64,000 nt of DNA from Saprospiraceae bacterium (GTDB lineage Bacteria; Bacteroidota; Bacteroidia; Chitinophagales; Saprospiraceae). Shown in pieces: positions 52,838-61,724 of the stretch (the first letter of the stretch is position 1; each line of letters begins with the position of its first letter). Under the pieces are notes generated by a model that was given only the letters and a program-made list of their open reading frames with translations, was not told the origin of the DNA and ran no database searches. A program made the translations under genes and the position numbers. Location: contig JADKBS010000026.1 in assembly GCA_016714985.1 (NCBI GenBank), forward strand, positions 1 through 64,000, given 5' to 3'.

Positions 52838-53392
52838 TTAATCTACATCTTCTGTCAATCGCTTGAGCTTATTGCGGCAATCAAATATGCGCTTCCTTAA
52901 AGTACCGTACTCGACTTGCTGCTGTTCCGCTATTTCCTTCAAGGGAGTATTTTGGAGGTAAAAAAGTTCCATGACGGTCCGGCATAACTCGCCAACTTTT
53001 TCGAAAGCTTGGTATAAAGCAGTGAACCGTTTTTCACGCACGATTGTCAGCATGATATCATCTTCCGAAAGATCGGGCAAAAATAGCTCTCTTTCCGACA
53101 GTGGTTCTACCTTTTGGCGCTTGCGACTTCGTAGCACATGATGCCAACTGTTTGCAGCTACTGAGAAAAAATAGTGGTTGAACTTCCCTGATTCTTTGTA
53201 CTTACCATCGGTTACGTTTTTCCAAACCTTCAGCAAGGTGGTTTGCAAAAGCTCCTCTCCATCGTCCCGGCTACCCGAATTTTTCAGGGCATACCCGATA
53301 ACTTTCGGACCAAAAAAGAGATACAAGTATTTGTAAATTTTAGGGTCTTCTTTGTTCAAACCCTCTATAATCTGTTGGTCTGTGAGTTCCAT
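52838..53392 (-). CDS. RNA polymerase sigma factor, ECF type (second pair)
   Basis: This encodes 184 residues from ATG 53392 (MELTDQQIIEGLNKED); an upstream Met gives a 13-residue extension that runs into the promoter. Region 2: GEELLQTTLLKVWKNV, then GKFNHYFFSVAANSWHHVL. Region 4: CRTVMELFYLQNTPLKEIAE then QQQVEYGTLRKRIFDCRNKL, a clear HTH. Its promoter (53433-53401) is a mirror of the promoter of the divergent 53566 gene, so it probably controls both itself and the surface-protein operon. Confidence 0.88.
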   Translation of the reverse strand: MELTDQQIIEGLNKEDPKIYKYLYLFFGPKVIGYALKNSGSRDDGEELLQTTLLKVWKNVTDGKYKESGKFNHYFFSVAANSWHHVLRSRKRQKVEPLSERELFLPDLSEDDIMLTIVREKRFTALYQAFEKVGELCRTVMELFYLQNTPLKEIAEQQQVEYGTLRKRIFDCRNKLKRLTEDVD

Positions 53393-53400
53393 AGTAATAT

Positions 53401-53433
53401 TTAGATGACTCGTTTGCAAAAAAGTTACCAAAG
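53401..53433 (-). promoter_or_regulatory. ECF-type promoter of the sigma gene
   Basis: On the minus strand CTTTGGTAAC (53433-53424), then 16 bases, then CATCTAA (53407-53401), 8 bp before the ATG at 53392. The same layout with the same spacing is found in the divergent direction (53483-53515). The AAC-containing -35 and a short -10 at about 16 bp fit ECF promoters. Confidence 0.65.
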
Positions 53434-53482
53434 CAACGGCAAATTAGGAGGCATTTAGTATTTTTTATGGAAAATTGTGTTC

Positions 53483-53515
53483 CTTTGGTAACATTTTCCA
53501 ACCTCTACCATGTAG
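53483..53515 (+). promoter_or_regulatory. ECF-type promoter of the FN3-like/adhesin operon
   Basis: CTTTGGTAAC (53483-53492), 16 bases, CATGTAG (53509-53515), 50 bp before the ATG at 53566. It is identical in the ten -35 bases and in the spacing to the promoter of the divergent sigma gene. Confidence 0.65.
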
Positions 53516-53565
53516 TTGCAGGGTAATTCCTTGGTGAGGGAGCAAGCCAAAACATCCATCTGCGA

Positions 53566-54408
53566 ATGAAAACAATCGTATGCTACCTATTTACTTTTCT
53601 GGCCTTCCCTGTTTTTGTCCTCAAGGGGCAATCAATTGAAATGAATGGTGAGGATACTGTTTCTATTGACGAACTCCCTCCTATGGAATCTGACGTGGAT
53701 GCAGCCTTGTTGGTGAAGCCTCCCGCAAAAGTGGATGCTAGTGATGGCACCTACGATCATTTCGTGCGCATTGGGTGGACGGCATTACAAGCGGGCACAT
53801 TCTACAAGGTTTACCGCCGCCCCCTGAAAGGGGACGATGCACCAATAGAAATAAGCAACGGCTGGAAAAAAAGCAACTGGATGTTTGACCATTACCAGAT
53901 AGTACCCGGCAAAAAATACCTATACCAAGTGGTGGCAGCCCGCAGTGCTAATCAAATTTCTAAACCCAGCTCCAACGACATTGGGTTTGCTAGCTTGACA
54001 CCCATGTTACCGCAGGCATTGGCTCGATCGAAAGTTGTGTCTACAATTGACTCTGTTATGGCGAAAATCTATAACGTCAGCACACCAGATATTTACAGTG
54101 ACTCTGTGCTGGTTTCTTACCTTTTGCAGAACAATACTGCTCAGGCATTGGACAGTGTGCTGTTGCGACTGTACTTCTCTGTTGATGCCTCGCTTGATTG
54201 GTCTGAAACAGATTTTTTGTTATGGGAGCAGTGGCTGCACCAAATACAACCATCGGAAACGATAAGAAAGAACTTGAATATACCTATAACACCTTCTATG
54301 GCCGATGACTATAACCTGCTACTGGTATCTACGCTAGATGGCCAAGTTTTCAGTAGCCGGGTCACAACTTGTCCAGTAGCGGTGAAAAAGAAGAAGACAA
54401 AGGGGTGA
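53566..54408 (+). CDS. Secreted protein with FN3-like and CARDB-like domains
   Basis: This encodes 280 residues. A signal peptide (MKTIVCYLFTFLAFPVFVLK) is followed by an FN3-like domain (about 55-145: VRIGWTALQAGTFYKVYRRP, GKKYLYQVVAARSANQISKP) and a CARDB-like domain (YSDSVLVSYLLQNNTAQALD, SVLLRLYFSVDAS). It ends in a basic VKKKKTKG tail, and no T9SS domain is visible. It is first in the divergent operon before gene F (37-bp gap). A copy of its last codons (KKKKTKG-coding DNA) lies before gene G, showing that gene and tail were duplicated together. Confidence 0.75.
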   Translation: MKTIVCYLFTFLAFPVFVLKGQSIEMNGEDTVSIDELPPMESDVDAALLVKPPAKVDASDGTYDHFVRIGWTALQAGTFYKVYRRPLKGDDAPIEISNGWKKSNWMFDHYQIVPGKKYLYQVVAARSANQISKPSSNDIGFASLTPMLPQALARSKVVSTIDSVMAKIYNVSTPDIYSDSVLVSYLLQNNTAQALDSVLLRLYFSVDASLDWSETDFLLWEQWLHQIQPSETIRKNLNIPITPSMADDYNLLLVSTLDGQVFSSRVTTCPVAVKKKKTKG

Positions 54409-54445
54409 TTTTTTAGCTTGTTATTATCCAACTAAATTTTTTACT

Positions 54446-55591
54446 ATGAATAGGATTAGGCTGTCGTCGGGATTGATATTCATTTATTGTTTGTTTTTCA
54501 ACACTGTCAATGGCCAGGTACAAATAACTTTGGGTAATGTAAGTTATTTGTGTCGTGGTAATGGTACTTATGACATTGATTTTACGCTTAGCGGCGCTCC
54601 ACCAATTATGGCTGGAGTAGGAAATTTTGACGGTTACTTTGTTGACGCTGGAGTATTTCCAGTTGTTGATTGCTTCAACCCATCCTCCTATTGCCCAAGC
54701 TGCCCCTGCCCTAGCATTTATGATCCGGTATGTATGTGCAATGGTGTGCAGGCAGACAATAGTCAATGCGCTGCATTTCAGGGCTATCCTACCAACACTC
54801 CCGGCTCATGTGAAGGGGACGAAGAAGTGCTGTTTACGATAATTGGAGTGCCTGTCGGCCTTTCAGTTGACATTACTTACGAAGCCGTCTATAGTAGTGG
54901 TGGTAATTTCCCTTTTCCATATACATTCACAGGAACAAACTGCATAAATTGCCTGCAGGTTGATTCACTTGAGTTAGTCAATCTTTACAATTCAACAGGT
55001 GGCGGAACTGACACTGCCTGGACAGCAGAATGGAACCTAAGCACCCCAGTCGATACTTGGACGCAGGGTGGGGACATTAGTCTTACTACTGATCAATGTA
55101 ATGTAGAAACGCTCATCAATGATTTCAACGATTTGGAAGGCTATATTCCAGACCTCCAACTACCCTTGTTGAAACACCTTAACCTGGCAGGTAATAACCT
55201 GACCGGTGCCATCCCTTCGTTTACTAACCTACGGAGCTTGGAGGAAGTATTTTTTTCTTTCAATAACCTGGCAGGGCCTGTTCCTAACTTTGACAGCCTC
55301 CCCAATCTGAAGAAATTGCACTTCCACACCAACAACATCACCGGAACCCTGCCCAATTTTTCAAGTCTGCCCAACCTCAGAGAACTATCTGCTTCCAATA
55401 ACAAAATTGACAATCTTCCCATCTTTACTTTCTTTGACGCCAGTAACCAGCCTTTCGACTTGATAGAAGTGGATAGTAACCGACTGACCTTTGAGGATAT
55501 TTTACCTCTGCTTAACCTGAATTATGGCACCAATGCGTCCTTCGATACCAAGGTCAGGATTCTGTGTTCACTGACTCAACCATCCTTGTAA
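54446..55591 (+). CDS. Gene F 5' part: signal peptide, Kazal-like domain, LRRs
   Basis: This has 381 residues. A signal peptide (MNRIRLSSGLIFIYCLFFNT) is followed by a Kazal-like region (YCPSCPCPSIYDPVCMCNG) and an LRR N-cap (DSLELVNLYNSTGGGTDTAW) with five LRRs of the EGYIPDLQLPLLKHLNLAGN type. The last 15 residues are out of frame; gene G, a close copy, reads NYSTNGVLRYQGQDSVFTDT here, which identifies the missing base. Confidence 0.7.
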   Translation: MNRIRLSSGLIFIYCLFFNTVNGQVQITLGNVSYLCRGNGTYDIDFTLSGAPPIMAGVGNFDGYFVDAGVFPVVDCFNPSSYCPSCPCPSIYDPVCMCNGVQADNSQCAAFQGYPTNTPGSCEGDEEVLFTIIGVPVGLSVDITYEAVYSSGGNFPFPYTFTGTNCINCLQVDSLELVNLYNSTGGGTDTAWTAEWNLSTPVDTWTQGGDISLTTDQCNVETLINDFNDLEGYIPDLQLPLLKHLNLAGNNLTGAIPSFTNLRSLEEVFFSFNNLAGPVPNFDSLPNLKKLHFHTNNITGTLPNFSSLPNLRELSASNNKIDNLPIFTFFDASNQPFDLIEVDSNRLTFEDILPLLNLNYGTNASFDTKVRILCSLTQPSL

Positions 55592-57864
55592 TCCTTGGCG
55601 GCAGTAAGACAATTGATTTGGGCTTTGACGAAACTGTTTCCAACAACGTATATGTTTGGTTCAAGGGTAATACCCCAATAGATACGGTTATTGGCGACAA
55701 TTCCCGCACCTTTAGCAACATCCAGCCCAACCAGTTGGGAACTTACTATGTGAAAGTCACCAACCCGATGGCGCCACAGTTAACCTTACGCTCCCGACCC
55801 ATCACTTTAACCGCCACCCCACCCTGCAACCCCCAGCAAGACCGAACGAATTTGATTAATTTTTTCGATGCAATGGGAGGGAATGGATGGGATAAAGATG
55901 ACAATTGGGGGATGGGCAACAATCTGCAAAATTGGTATGGCATTCAGGTCAATGCACAAGGCTGTGTCGTGACAATTGACCTTGATGATAATACGGCGAA
56001 TCCAGACTGGGCAGCCAGCCCCAATGGGCAGGGCAACAACCTCATAGGCCAATTGCCGCAAGCTCTGTTCAACCTCCCCTATCTGGAAAAACTATTTCTG
56101 CGAAATAATGTAGGAATAACTGGCCCCTTGCCCAACACTATCGGTGATTTGATTCAATTAAGAGAACTTTCACTGAGCAAAACTGGCCTGACCAGTGCTA
56201 TACCTGCCAATATTGGCAACCTCTACAACTTGGTTTATTTTGAAATTGACCACACCAACATTTCTGGCCCCCTTCCTGTTGCCATTGGCAGCCTGTCTGC
56301 CTTGCGATACCTTGAAATTGACAATAACCCCAACCTGAATGGAAACTTGCCGAACATATTGGGCAACCTCCTCAACCTTCAAGGGCTTTATGCCAACCAC
56401 TGTGACTTCGATGGGCCCATACCACCTGGGCTGGCTATGCTGCCTCAATTGAATACCTTGGAACTACAGCACAACCGCTTAGAAGGAACGGTGCCAGTTT
56501 TCAGCGGATTGGTGTTGCAGGGCCTTCGCCTCGACACCAATCGGCTGGAAAACTTGCCGCCACTAATGCTCAGCTCCTTGGGCAACAATCCATGGCAGGG
56601 CTTGCAGGTACAGATGAACCGTTTCACTTTTGAGGACATCCTGCCCAATATGGGCATTTTCAATAGCAATCCACCGTCTGTATATCACCAGCAGGATTCT
56701 ATTTTTGCCTACGACACCATAACCATCAACGTAGGGGACAACTTGATAATTGACCTGAATATTGATGATGGTGTAACCAATAATACTTATACTTGGTATC
56801 ATCAAGCCTTGCCACCCAATGGGCCGTTTAATTCAGTCGCCAATTCGAATGGGCCGAACAGCAATATATTCTCGCTACCAAATATTCATAATACTGGCGC
56901 CGGCCGGTATTGGTGCGAAGTAAATAACCCGAATGCGAGTCAATTAACACTTCATAGCCGTTGGGTGTTGGTAAACCTGAACTGCCCCGCCCCGCCGAGC
57001 GTCCTGCTGGCGAAGTCCAGTGACATAAGCTGCTCGACGCCGACGGTCACGCTGACAGCCACGCCGCTCGCTGGTGCGACCTACGCGTGGAGCGCAGGGG
57101 CGACGCCACCGACCGCCAACACGGTCTTTGTCACCGCGGCGGGCATCTACACGGTGACTGTCACCGCGGCCAACGGCTGCACGGGCAGCGCCATGATTGT
57201 AGTGTTGGAAAACACCACCCCGCCGATCGCCTCGCTGGCGAAGTCCAGCGACATAAGCTGCTTGACGCAAGTGGTCACGCTGACAGCCACGCCGCTCGCT
57301 GGTGTGACCTACGCTTGGAGCGCAGGGGCGACGCCAGTGCCCGGCACCAACATGGCGACGGTCACCGCTGCGGGCACCTACACGGTGACGGTCACCGCGG
57401 TCAACAACGGCTGTACGGACAACGCCACAATCGTAGTGTCGGAGAACAATACACCGCCCTCAGCAGAGGCTGGGCCACCTGCTACTATCACCTGTGCAAG
57501 CCCACAGGCCACGCTAAACGGTGCGGGCTCGTCCACTGGGGCGGGCATCACCTACCTGTGGACGACGAACGGCGGCAACATCCTGAGCGGTGCAACGACG
57601 CTAACCCCGGTAGTGAACGAGGGAGGCACCTACACCCTGACGGTGACGAACACGTCGAGCGGTTGCACGGCCTTGGACAATGTAACGGTGATGGAGAACA
57701 ATACAACGACAGCAGTGGCCGGGCCACCTGTTACCATCACTTGTGCAAGTCCACTGGCCACGCTCAACGGTGCGGGCTCGTCCACTGGTGCGGGCATCAC
57801 CTACCAATGGGTGGCGTCGAGCGGCGGCAACATCCTGAGCGGTGCGACGACCCTAACCCGGTAG
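55564..57864 (+). CDS. Gene F middle part: Ig-like domains, LRRs, first repeats
   Basis: This has 766 residues. Ig-like domain (KTIDLGFDETVSNNVYVWFK), LRR N-cap (FFDAMGGNGWDKDDNWGMGN), eight LRRs (LRELSLSKTGLTSAIPANIG), a second Ig-like domain (GAGRYWCEVNNPNASQLTLH) and four PKD-like repeats (VTLTATPLAGATYAWSAG; ITCASPQATLNGAGSSTGAG). The frame ends at a TAG at 57862 after the break near 57857. The apparent start is internal. Confidence 0.7.
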   Translation: MFTDSTILVILGGSKTIDLGFDETVSNNVYVWFKGNTPIDTVIGDNSRTFSNIQPNQLGTYYVKVTNPMAPQLTLRSRPITLTATPPCNPQQDRTNLINFFDAMGGNGWDKDDNWGMGNNLQNWYGIQVNAQGCVVTIDLDDNTANPDWAASPNGQGNNLIGQLPQALFNLPYLEKLFLRNNVGITGPLPNTIGDLIQLRELSLSKTGLTSAIPANIGNLYNLVYFEIDHTNISGPLPVAIGSLSALRYLEIDNNPNLNGNLPNILGNLLNLQGLYANHCDFDGPIPPGLAMLPQLNTLELQHNRLEGTVPVFSGLVLQGLRLDTNRLENLPPLMLSSLGNNPWQGLQVQMNRFTFEDILPNMGIFNSNPPSVYHQQDSIFAYDTITINVGDNLIIDLNIDDGVTNNTYTWYHQALPPNGPFNSVANSNGPNSNIFSLPNIHNTGAGRYWCEVNNPNASQLTLHSRWVLVNLNCPAPPSVLLAKSSDISCSTPTVTLTATPLAGATYAWSAGATPPTANTVFVTAAGIYTVTVTAANGCTGSAMIVVLENTTPPIASLAKSSDISCLTQVVTLTATPLAGVTYAWSAGATPVPGTNMATVTAAGTYTVTVTAVNNGCTDNATIVVSENNTPPSAEAGPPATITCASPQATLNGAGSSTGAGITYLWTTNGGNILSGATTLTPVVNEGGTYTLTVTNTSSGCTALDNVTVMENNTTTAVAGPPVTITCASPLATLNGAGSSTGAGITYQWVASSGGNILSGATTLTR

Positions 57865-60800
57865 TGAACGGGGGAGGCACCTACACCCTGACGGTGACGA
57901 ACAACGGCAACGGCGGTTCTCAATCGGACAATACCGTTGTGACGGAGAACAATACACCGCCCGCAACAGAGGCCGGACCACTTGCTACTATCACCTGCGC
58001 CAGCCAACTGGCCACGCTCGACGGCAACGGATCCTCAATTGGGGTGGACATCACCTACCAATGGGTGGCGTCGAACGGTGGCAACATCGTGAGCGGTGAA
58101 ACGACGCTAACCCCGGTAGTGAACGAAGGAGGCACCTACACCCTGACGGTGACGAACAACAGCAACGGCTGTTCTCAATCGGACAATACCATTGTGACGG
58201 AGAACAATACACCGCCCGCAGCAGAGGCCGGCACTCCTGCGACCATCACCTGCGCCAGCCCACAGGCCACGCTCGATGGTGCGGGCTCGTCCACTGGTAC
58301 AGGCATCACGTATCTTTGGACGACGACGAATGGCAACATTGTGAGCGGTGCGACGACCCTAACCCCGGTAGTGAACGGGGGAGGCACCTACACCCTGACG
58401 GTGACGAACAACGGCAACGGCTGTTCTCAATCGGACAATACCATTGTGACGGAGAACAATACACCGCCCGCAGCAGAGGCCGGGCCACCTGCTGCCATCA
58501 CCTGTGCAAGCCAACTGGCCACGCTCGATGGTGCGGGCTCGTCCACTGGTGCAGGCATCACGTACCTTTGGACGACGACGAATGGCAATATTGTGAGCGG
58601 TGCGACGACCCTAACCCCGGTAGTGGACGAGGGCGGTACCTACACGCTCACCGTCACGGACGCCACCGGCTGCACGGCCTCGGACAGTGCCACGGCCATG
58701 GCTGACGCTTCGGTTCCACAAGTCAGCGGCGGTCTCCCGGACACACTGACCTGTGTGCAGGCCTCGGTGGTACTGAACGGCAGTTTCTTCAATGTTTCCA
58801 ACCCAAGCTTCGGATGGGTAGGACCGAACGGGTACAGCAACACCACCGAGCTGACGCCGACGGTGAGCGTTGCGGGCACCTACGTACTGACGGTGACGAA
58901 CACCTTGAACGGCTGCACGGCATCGGACAATGTAACGGTGACGGAAAACAGCACCCCGCCCGCAGCAGTGGCTGGCACCCCTGCCACCATCACCTGCGCC
59001 AGCCCACAGGCCACGCTCAACGGCACCGGTTCCTCGACTGGTGCAGGCATCACGTACCTTTGGATGACGACGAACGGCAACATCGTGAGCGGTGCGACGA
59101 CGCTAACCCCGGTAGTGAGCGAAGGAGGCACCTACACCCTGACGGTGACGAACAATGGCAACGGCTGCACGGCATTGGACGATGTAATGGTGACGGAGAG
59201 CAACTCGCCACCCGTAGCAGTGGCTGGCAACCCTGCTACCATTACCTGTGCAAGCCCACAGGCCACGCTCAACGGTGCAGGCTCGTCCAATGGGGTGGGC
59301 ATCACCTATCTGTGGACGACGACGAACGGCAACATCGTGAGCGGTGCGACAACCCTAATCCCGGTAGTGAGCGAGGGAGGCACCTACACCCTGACGGTGA
59401 CGAACACGTCGAACGGCTGCACGGCCTCGGACAGCGCCACGGTCACGGCCAATGTCTCCGGACCCAGCATTCCTGCTGGGGGAATCGGAGTTACGGAAGC
59501 CAACTGCTTCGGCACGGCCAGTGGCAGCATCACCATCCAGAATGCAACAGGAGGTGTACCGCCCTATCAGTATTCCATCAACAATGGGGCGACTTTTCAG
59601 GCCTCCAATATTTTTGTAAACCTGATGTCCGATACCTATTTCATAGCTATCTTAGACAATGCGGGATGTGTTTCTTCTTCTTTTCCAGTAATTGTCAACC
59701 AACCGCCAGCGCTAATGTCCGGAACCACTAATATTGCTCCCTCATGCTCCGACCCGACCAGCGGGAGTATCACCCTTTCGGTTTCTGGGGGCATCCTGCC
59801 TTATACCTTTGACTGGGCCGACCTGCCTGGTCCCAGCAATGTCCAGAACCGCACCGACCTCAGCGCAGGCACTTATACTGTAACTATTGTAGATGGCAAT
59901 GCTTGTACCGCCCTACATTCCGTGACCTTGACCGCTCCGCCCAACACCCTGCTGGTCACTCCCGTCAGCATTGCCCCTGCCACCTGCACCAGCGGCGGCT
60001 CAATAAGCATGAATACCAGTGGCGGCACACCCAACTACCAGTTCAATTGGTCAAATGGGGCCATCATGGAAGACCCTGCTGACCTTCCTCCCGGCACCTA
60101 CACCCTTACCGTCACTGATGCCAACAATTGCACAGCGACAGCAACAGCCACGGTGCCCTCTGACATGGCGGTGCCAACCGCCGATGCGGTGTCAGCTATG
60201 GGCATTACTTGCACAACCACGACCGTTACACTTGACGGGAGCGGCTCCAGCAGCGGGGTCAATTTCACCTACCAGTGGGCCGGGCCGGGCAATATCACAA
60301 ACGGCACGACATTGACGCCAACAGTAGGCGTGGCGGGCACCTACACCCTGACCGTGACAAACACGGACAACAACTGCACTGCAAGCGATGTGGTGACGGT
60401 GGGCGAGACAATTTTATCCCTTAATGCCAGCACAACGGCGGCCAACTGCTTTGGTGCGTCGGATGGCAGCGTCACATTGAGTGCCAGCGGCAGCATGGTA
60501 GCGTTGAGCTATTCAATTGATGGTGGTGCCTTCCAACCGGATAGCATCTTTGTCGGGCTTGCAGCGGGCGTTTATCAGGCAGTGGTGCAGGATGCCAACC
60601 AATGTAGTGCCAGCCAGACGGTGACGGTAGGGCAGCCGACGGCCATCAGTGCCTCGTTGTCGCAAACGGACGGTGGCTGCACCGGCAGCAGTGGGAGCGT
60701 CACGGTTGGGAGCACCAGCGGCGGTACGTCCCCTTACCTGTACGAATGGTCTAATGGGGCCAATGGGACGGTGATTTCCAATCTTCAAGCGGGCAGCTAC

Positions 60801-61424
60801 ACGCTGACGGTGACGGACGGGCAAGGGTGCGAGGGCACGTTCACTGCTACGGTACAACCGGGACAGGTGGAAAGCCCGGTGGCGAACGACGACGAATTTT
60901 CCTTGCAGGCTGGTAGCTTGTCGCTCCAAGGTGACTTGACGCAGAACGACGACCTGCCCCAGAACTGGACATTGACCGTGGTGGAACTGCCAGCCGAAGG
61001 CACACTGGACTACGACGGCGGCAGCTCGGGCGATTTCACCTGGGGCTCGGATTCGTACGTGCCGATGGCAGCGTTCACCTATGAAATATGCGCCGTGGAT
61101 TGCCCGAACCTGTGCGACACAGCAACGGCCTCGATTTCCTTGGAACTGGATGAAGCCTCTGTTGACGAACCAGACGGTTTTACTCCTAACGGTGATGGTA
61201 TGAATGACGAGTTCATCATTCCTGAACTAGAAGACCCTGATGCCTATCCTGACAACGAATTGACAGTGTTCAACCGTTGGGGTGATGTGGTATATCATGC
61301 GAACCCCTATCGCAACAGAGATTGGGACGGAGGTGGTTTGCCTGCTGGCACTTACTTCTATATCATCCGGTTGAATATAGCAGAAGGAAAGTTGCGGATG
61401 AAGCAGGTGGTAATTATCCGTTAA
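57087..61424 (+). CDS. Gene F 3' part: PKD-like repeats, SprB-like repeats, type B sorting domain
   Basis: The frame is open from 57087, but its first ~260 codons are out of frame with the repeats and are not real. Real coding begins near 57860 (NGGGTYTLTVTNNGNGGSQS). It has further 84-residue repeats, then SprB-like repeats (TAANCFGASDGSVTLSASGS, GGCTGSSGSVTVGSTSGGTS), a pre-CHU_C domain (VANDDEFSLQAG) and the sorting domain (DGFTPNGDGMNDEFIIPELE, LTVFNRWGDVVYHANPYRNR, LPAGTYFYIIRL). Confidence 0.7.
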   Translation: MERRGDATDRQHGLCHRGGHLHGDCHRGQRLHGQRHDCSVGKHHPADRLAGEVQRHKLLDASGHADSHAARWCDLRLERRGDASARHQHGDGHRCGHLHGDGHRGQQRLYGQRHNRSVGEQYTALSRGWATCYYHLCKPTGHAKRCGLVHWGGHHLPVDDERRQHPERCNDANPGSERGRHLHPDGDEHVERLHGLGQCNGDGEQYNDSSGRATCYHHLCKSTGHAQRCGLVHWCGHHLPMGGVERRQHPERCDDPNPVVNGGGTYTLTVTNNGNGGSQSDNTVVTENNTPPATEAGPLATITCASQLATLDGNGSSIGVDITYQWVASNGGNIVSGETTLTPVVNEGGTYTLTVTNNSNGCSQSDNTIVTENNTPPAAEAGTPATITCASPQATLDGAGSSTGTGITYLWTTTNGNIVSGATTLTPVVNGGGTYTLTVTNNGNGCSQSDNTIVTENNTPPAAEAGPPAAITCASQLATLDGAGSSTGAGITYLWTTTNGNIVSGATTLTPVVDEGGTYTLTVTDATGCTASDSATAMADASVPQVSGGLPDTLTCVQASVVLNGSFFNVSNPSFGWVGPNGYSNTTELTPTVSVAGTYVLTVTNTLNGCTASDNVTVTENSTPPAAVAGTPATITCASPQATLNGTGSSTGAGITYLWMTTNGNIVSGATTLTPVVSEGGTYTLTVTNNGNGCTALDDVMVTESNSPPVAVAGNPATITCASPQATLNGAGSSNGVGITYLWTTTNGNIVSGATTLIPVVSEGGTYTLTVTNTSNGCTASDSATVTANVSGPSIPAGGIGVTEANCFGTASGSITIQNATGGVPPYQYSINNGATFQASNIFVNLMSDTYFIAILDNAGCVSSSFPVIVNQPPALMSGTTNIAPSCSDPTSGSITLSVSGGILPYTFDWADLPGPSNVQNRTDLSAGTYTVTIVDGNACTALHSVTLTAPPNTLLVTPVSIAPATCTSGGSISMNTSGGTPNYQFNWSNGAIMEDPADLPPGTYTLTVTDANNCTATATATVPSDMAVPTADAVSAMGITCTTTTVTLDGSGSSSGVNFTYQWAGPGNITNGTTLTPTVGVAGTYTLTVTNTDNNCTASDVVTVGETILSLNASTTAANCFGASDGSVTLSASGSMVALSYSIDGGAFQPDSIFVGLAAGVYQAVVQDANQCSASQTVTVGQPTAISASLSQTDGGCTGSSGSVTVGSTSGGTSPYLYEWSNGANGTVISNLQAGSYTLTVTDGQGCEGTFTATVQPGQVESPVANDDEFSLQAGSLSLQGDLTQNDDLPQNWTLTVVELPAEGTLDYDGGSSGDFTWGSDSYVPMAAFTYEICAVDCPNLCDTATASISLELDEASVDEPDGFTPNGDGMNDEFIIPELEDPDAYPDNELTVFNRWGDVVYHANPYRNRDWDGGGLPAGTYFYIIRLNIAEGKLRMKQVVIIR
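57460..59460 (+). repeat. Tandem repeats of 246-255 bp in gene F
   Basis: Eight units coding about 84 residues (PATITCASPQATLNGAGSS, TYLWTT.NGNIVSGATTLTPV, GGTYTLTVTN) follow each other; one unit near 58737 is divergent. Copies share long exact DNA stretches, so unequal crossing-over or conversion is likely. One copy contains the frame break near 57857. Confidence 0.85.
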
Positions 61425-61724
61425 ATCAATATCTTGGCTCAAGTATGATTTCAAGTTGCTACCAAAAGAGTTAGCAACCCGGACAAGGGGGTGCTGCCTC
61501 TTTGTCTGATATTATGGAGGAATTCAAAGAATCCCAAGTAAAATGGTAGGCGCTCTTGCGAGATGCCCCGGTGTGGCCTTAGCCAAGGCCGGAGCAGCGA
61601 CCAAAAGCCCTCCATGGTGTTGAAAAGCCAGTTAGCAACCTATCTAATAACTGGGAAAAAGAAGAAAACTAAGGGGTGATTTTCTGCATTCCTAACCTTC
61701 TTCAAAATGACAAATCATGCAACT
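61425..61724 (+). other. Spacer with duplicated 3' tail of the FN3-like gene
   Basis: GAAAAAGAAGAAAACTAAGG and the following GGTGATTTT (about 61650-61680) copy the last codons of the 53566 gene and its downstream bases. Before it, two direct copies of AGTTAGCAACC (61469-61479 and 61630-61640) flank about 150 bp with small hairpins (GGCCTTAGCCAAGGCC). No intact gene is present. Confidence 0.5.

Larger units (their letters stand above)
54446..61424 (+). pseudogene. Gene F: giant T9SS Kazal-LRR-Ig-SprB-like protein with two frame breaks
   Basis: One gene of about 2325 codons in three frames. Signal peptide, Kazal-like domain (CPSIYDPVCMCNG then NSQCAAFQGY), LRRs, Ig-like domain, second LRR block, second Ig-like domain, then PKD/Ig-like repeats of about 84 residues (eight with ITCASPQATLNG-like starts), SprB-like repeats (ANCFGTASGSITIQNATGG) and a type B sorting domain. 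Breaks: near 55539 (G where gene G has GG) and near 57857 (CCC where other repeats have CCCC). Without them the gene is intact, so sequencing error or slippage-based switching are both possible. Confidence 0.7.

Noticed and set aside
57087..57850. Coding potential of the frame 57087-57850 (histidine/arginine-rich)
   Set aside because: It is the wrong frame of the Ig-like repeats; the repeat family reads correctly in the frame of 55564-57864. Similar Arg/His-rich frames over genes B and C were rejected for the same reason.
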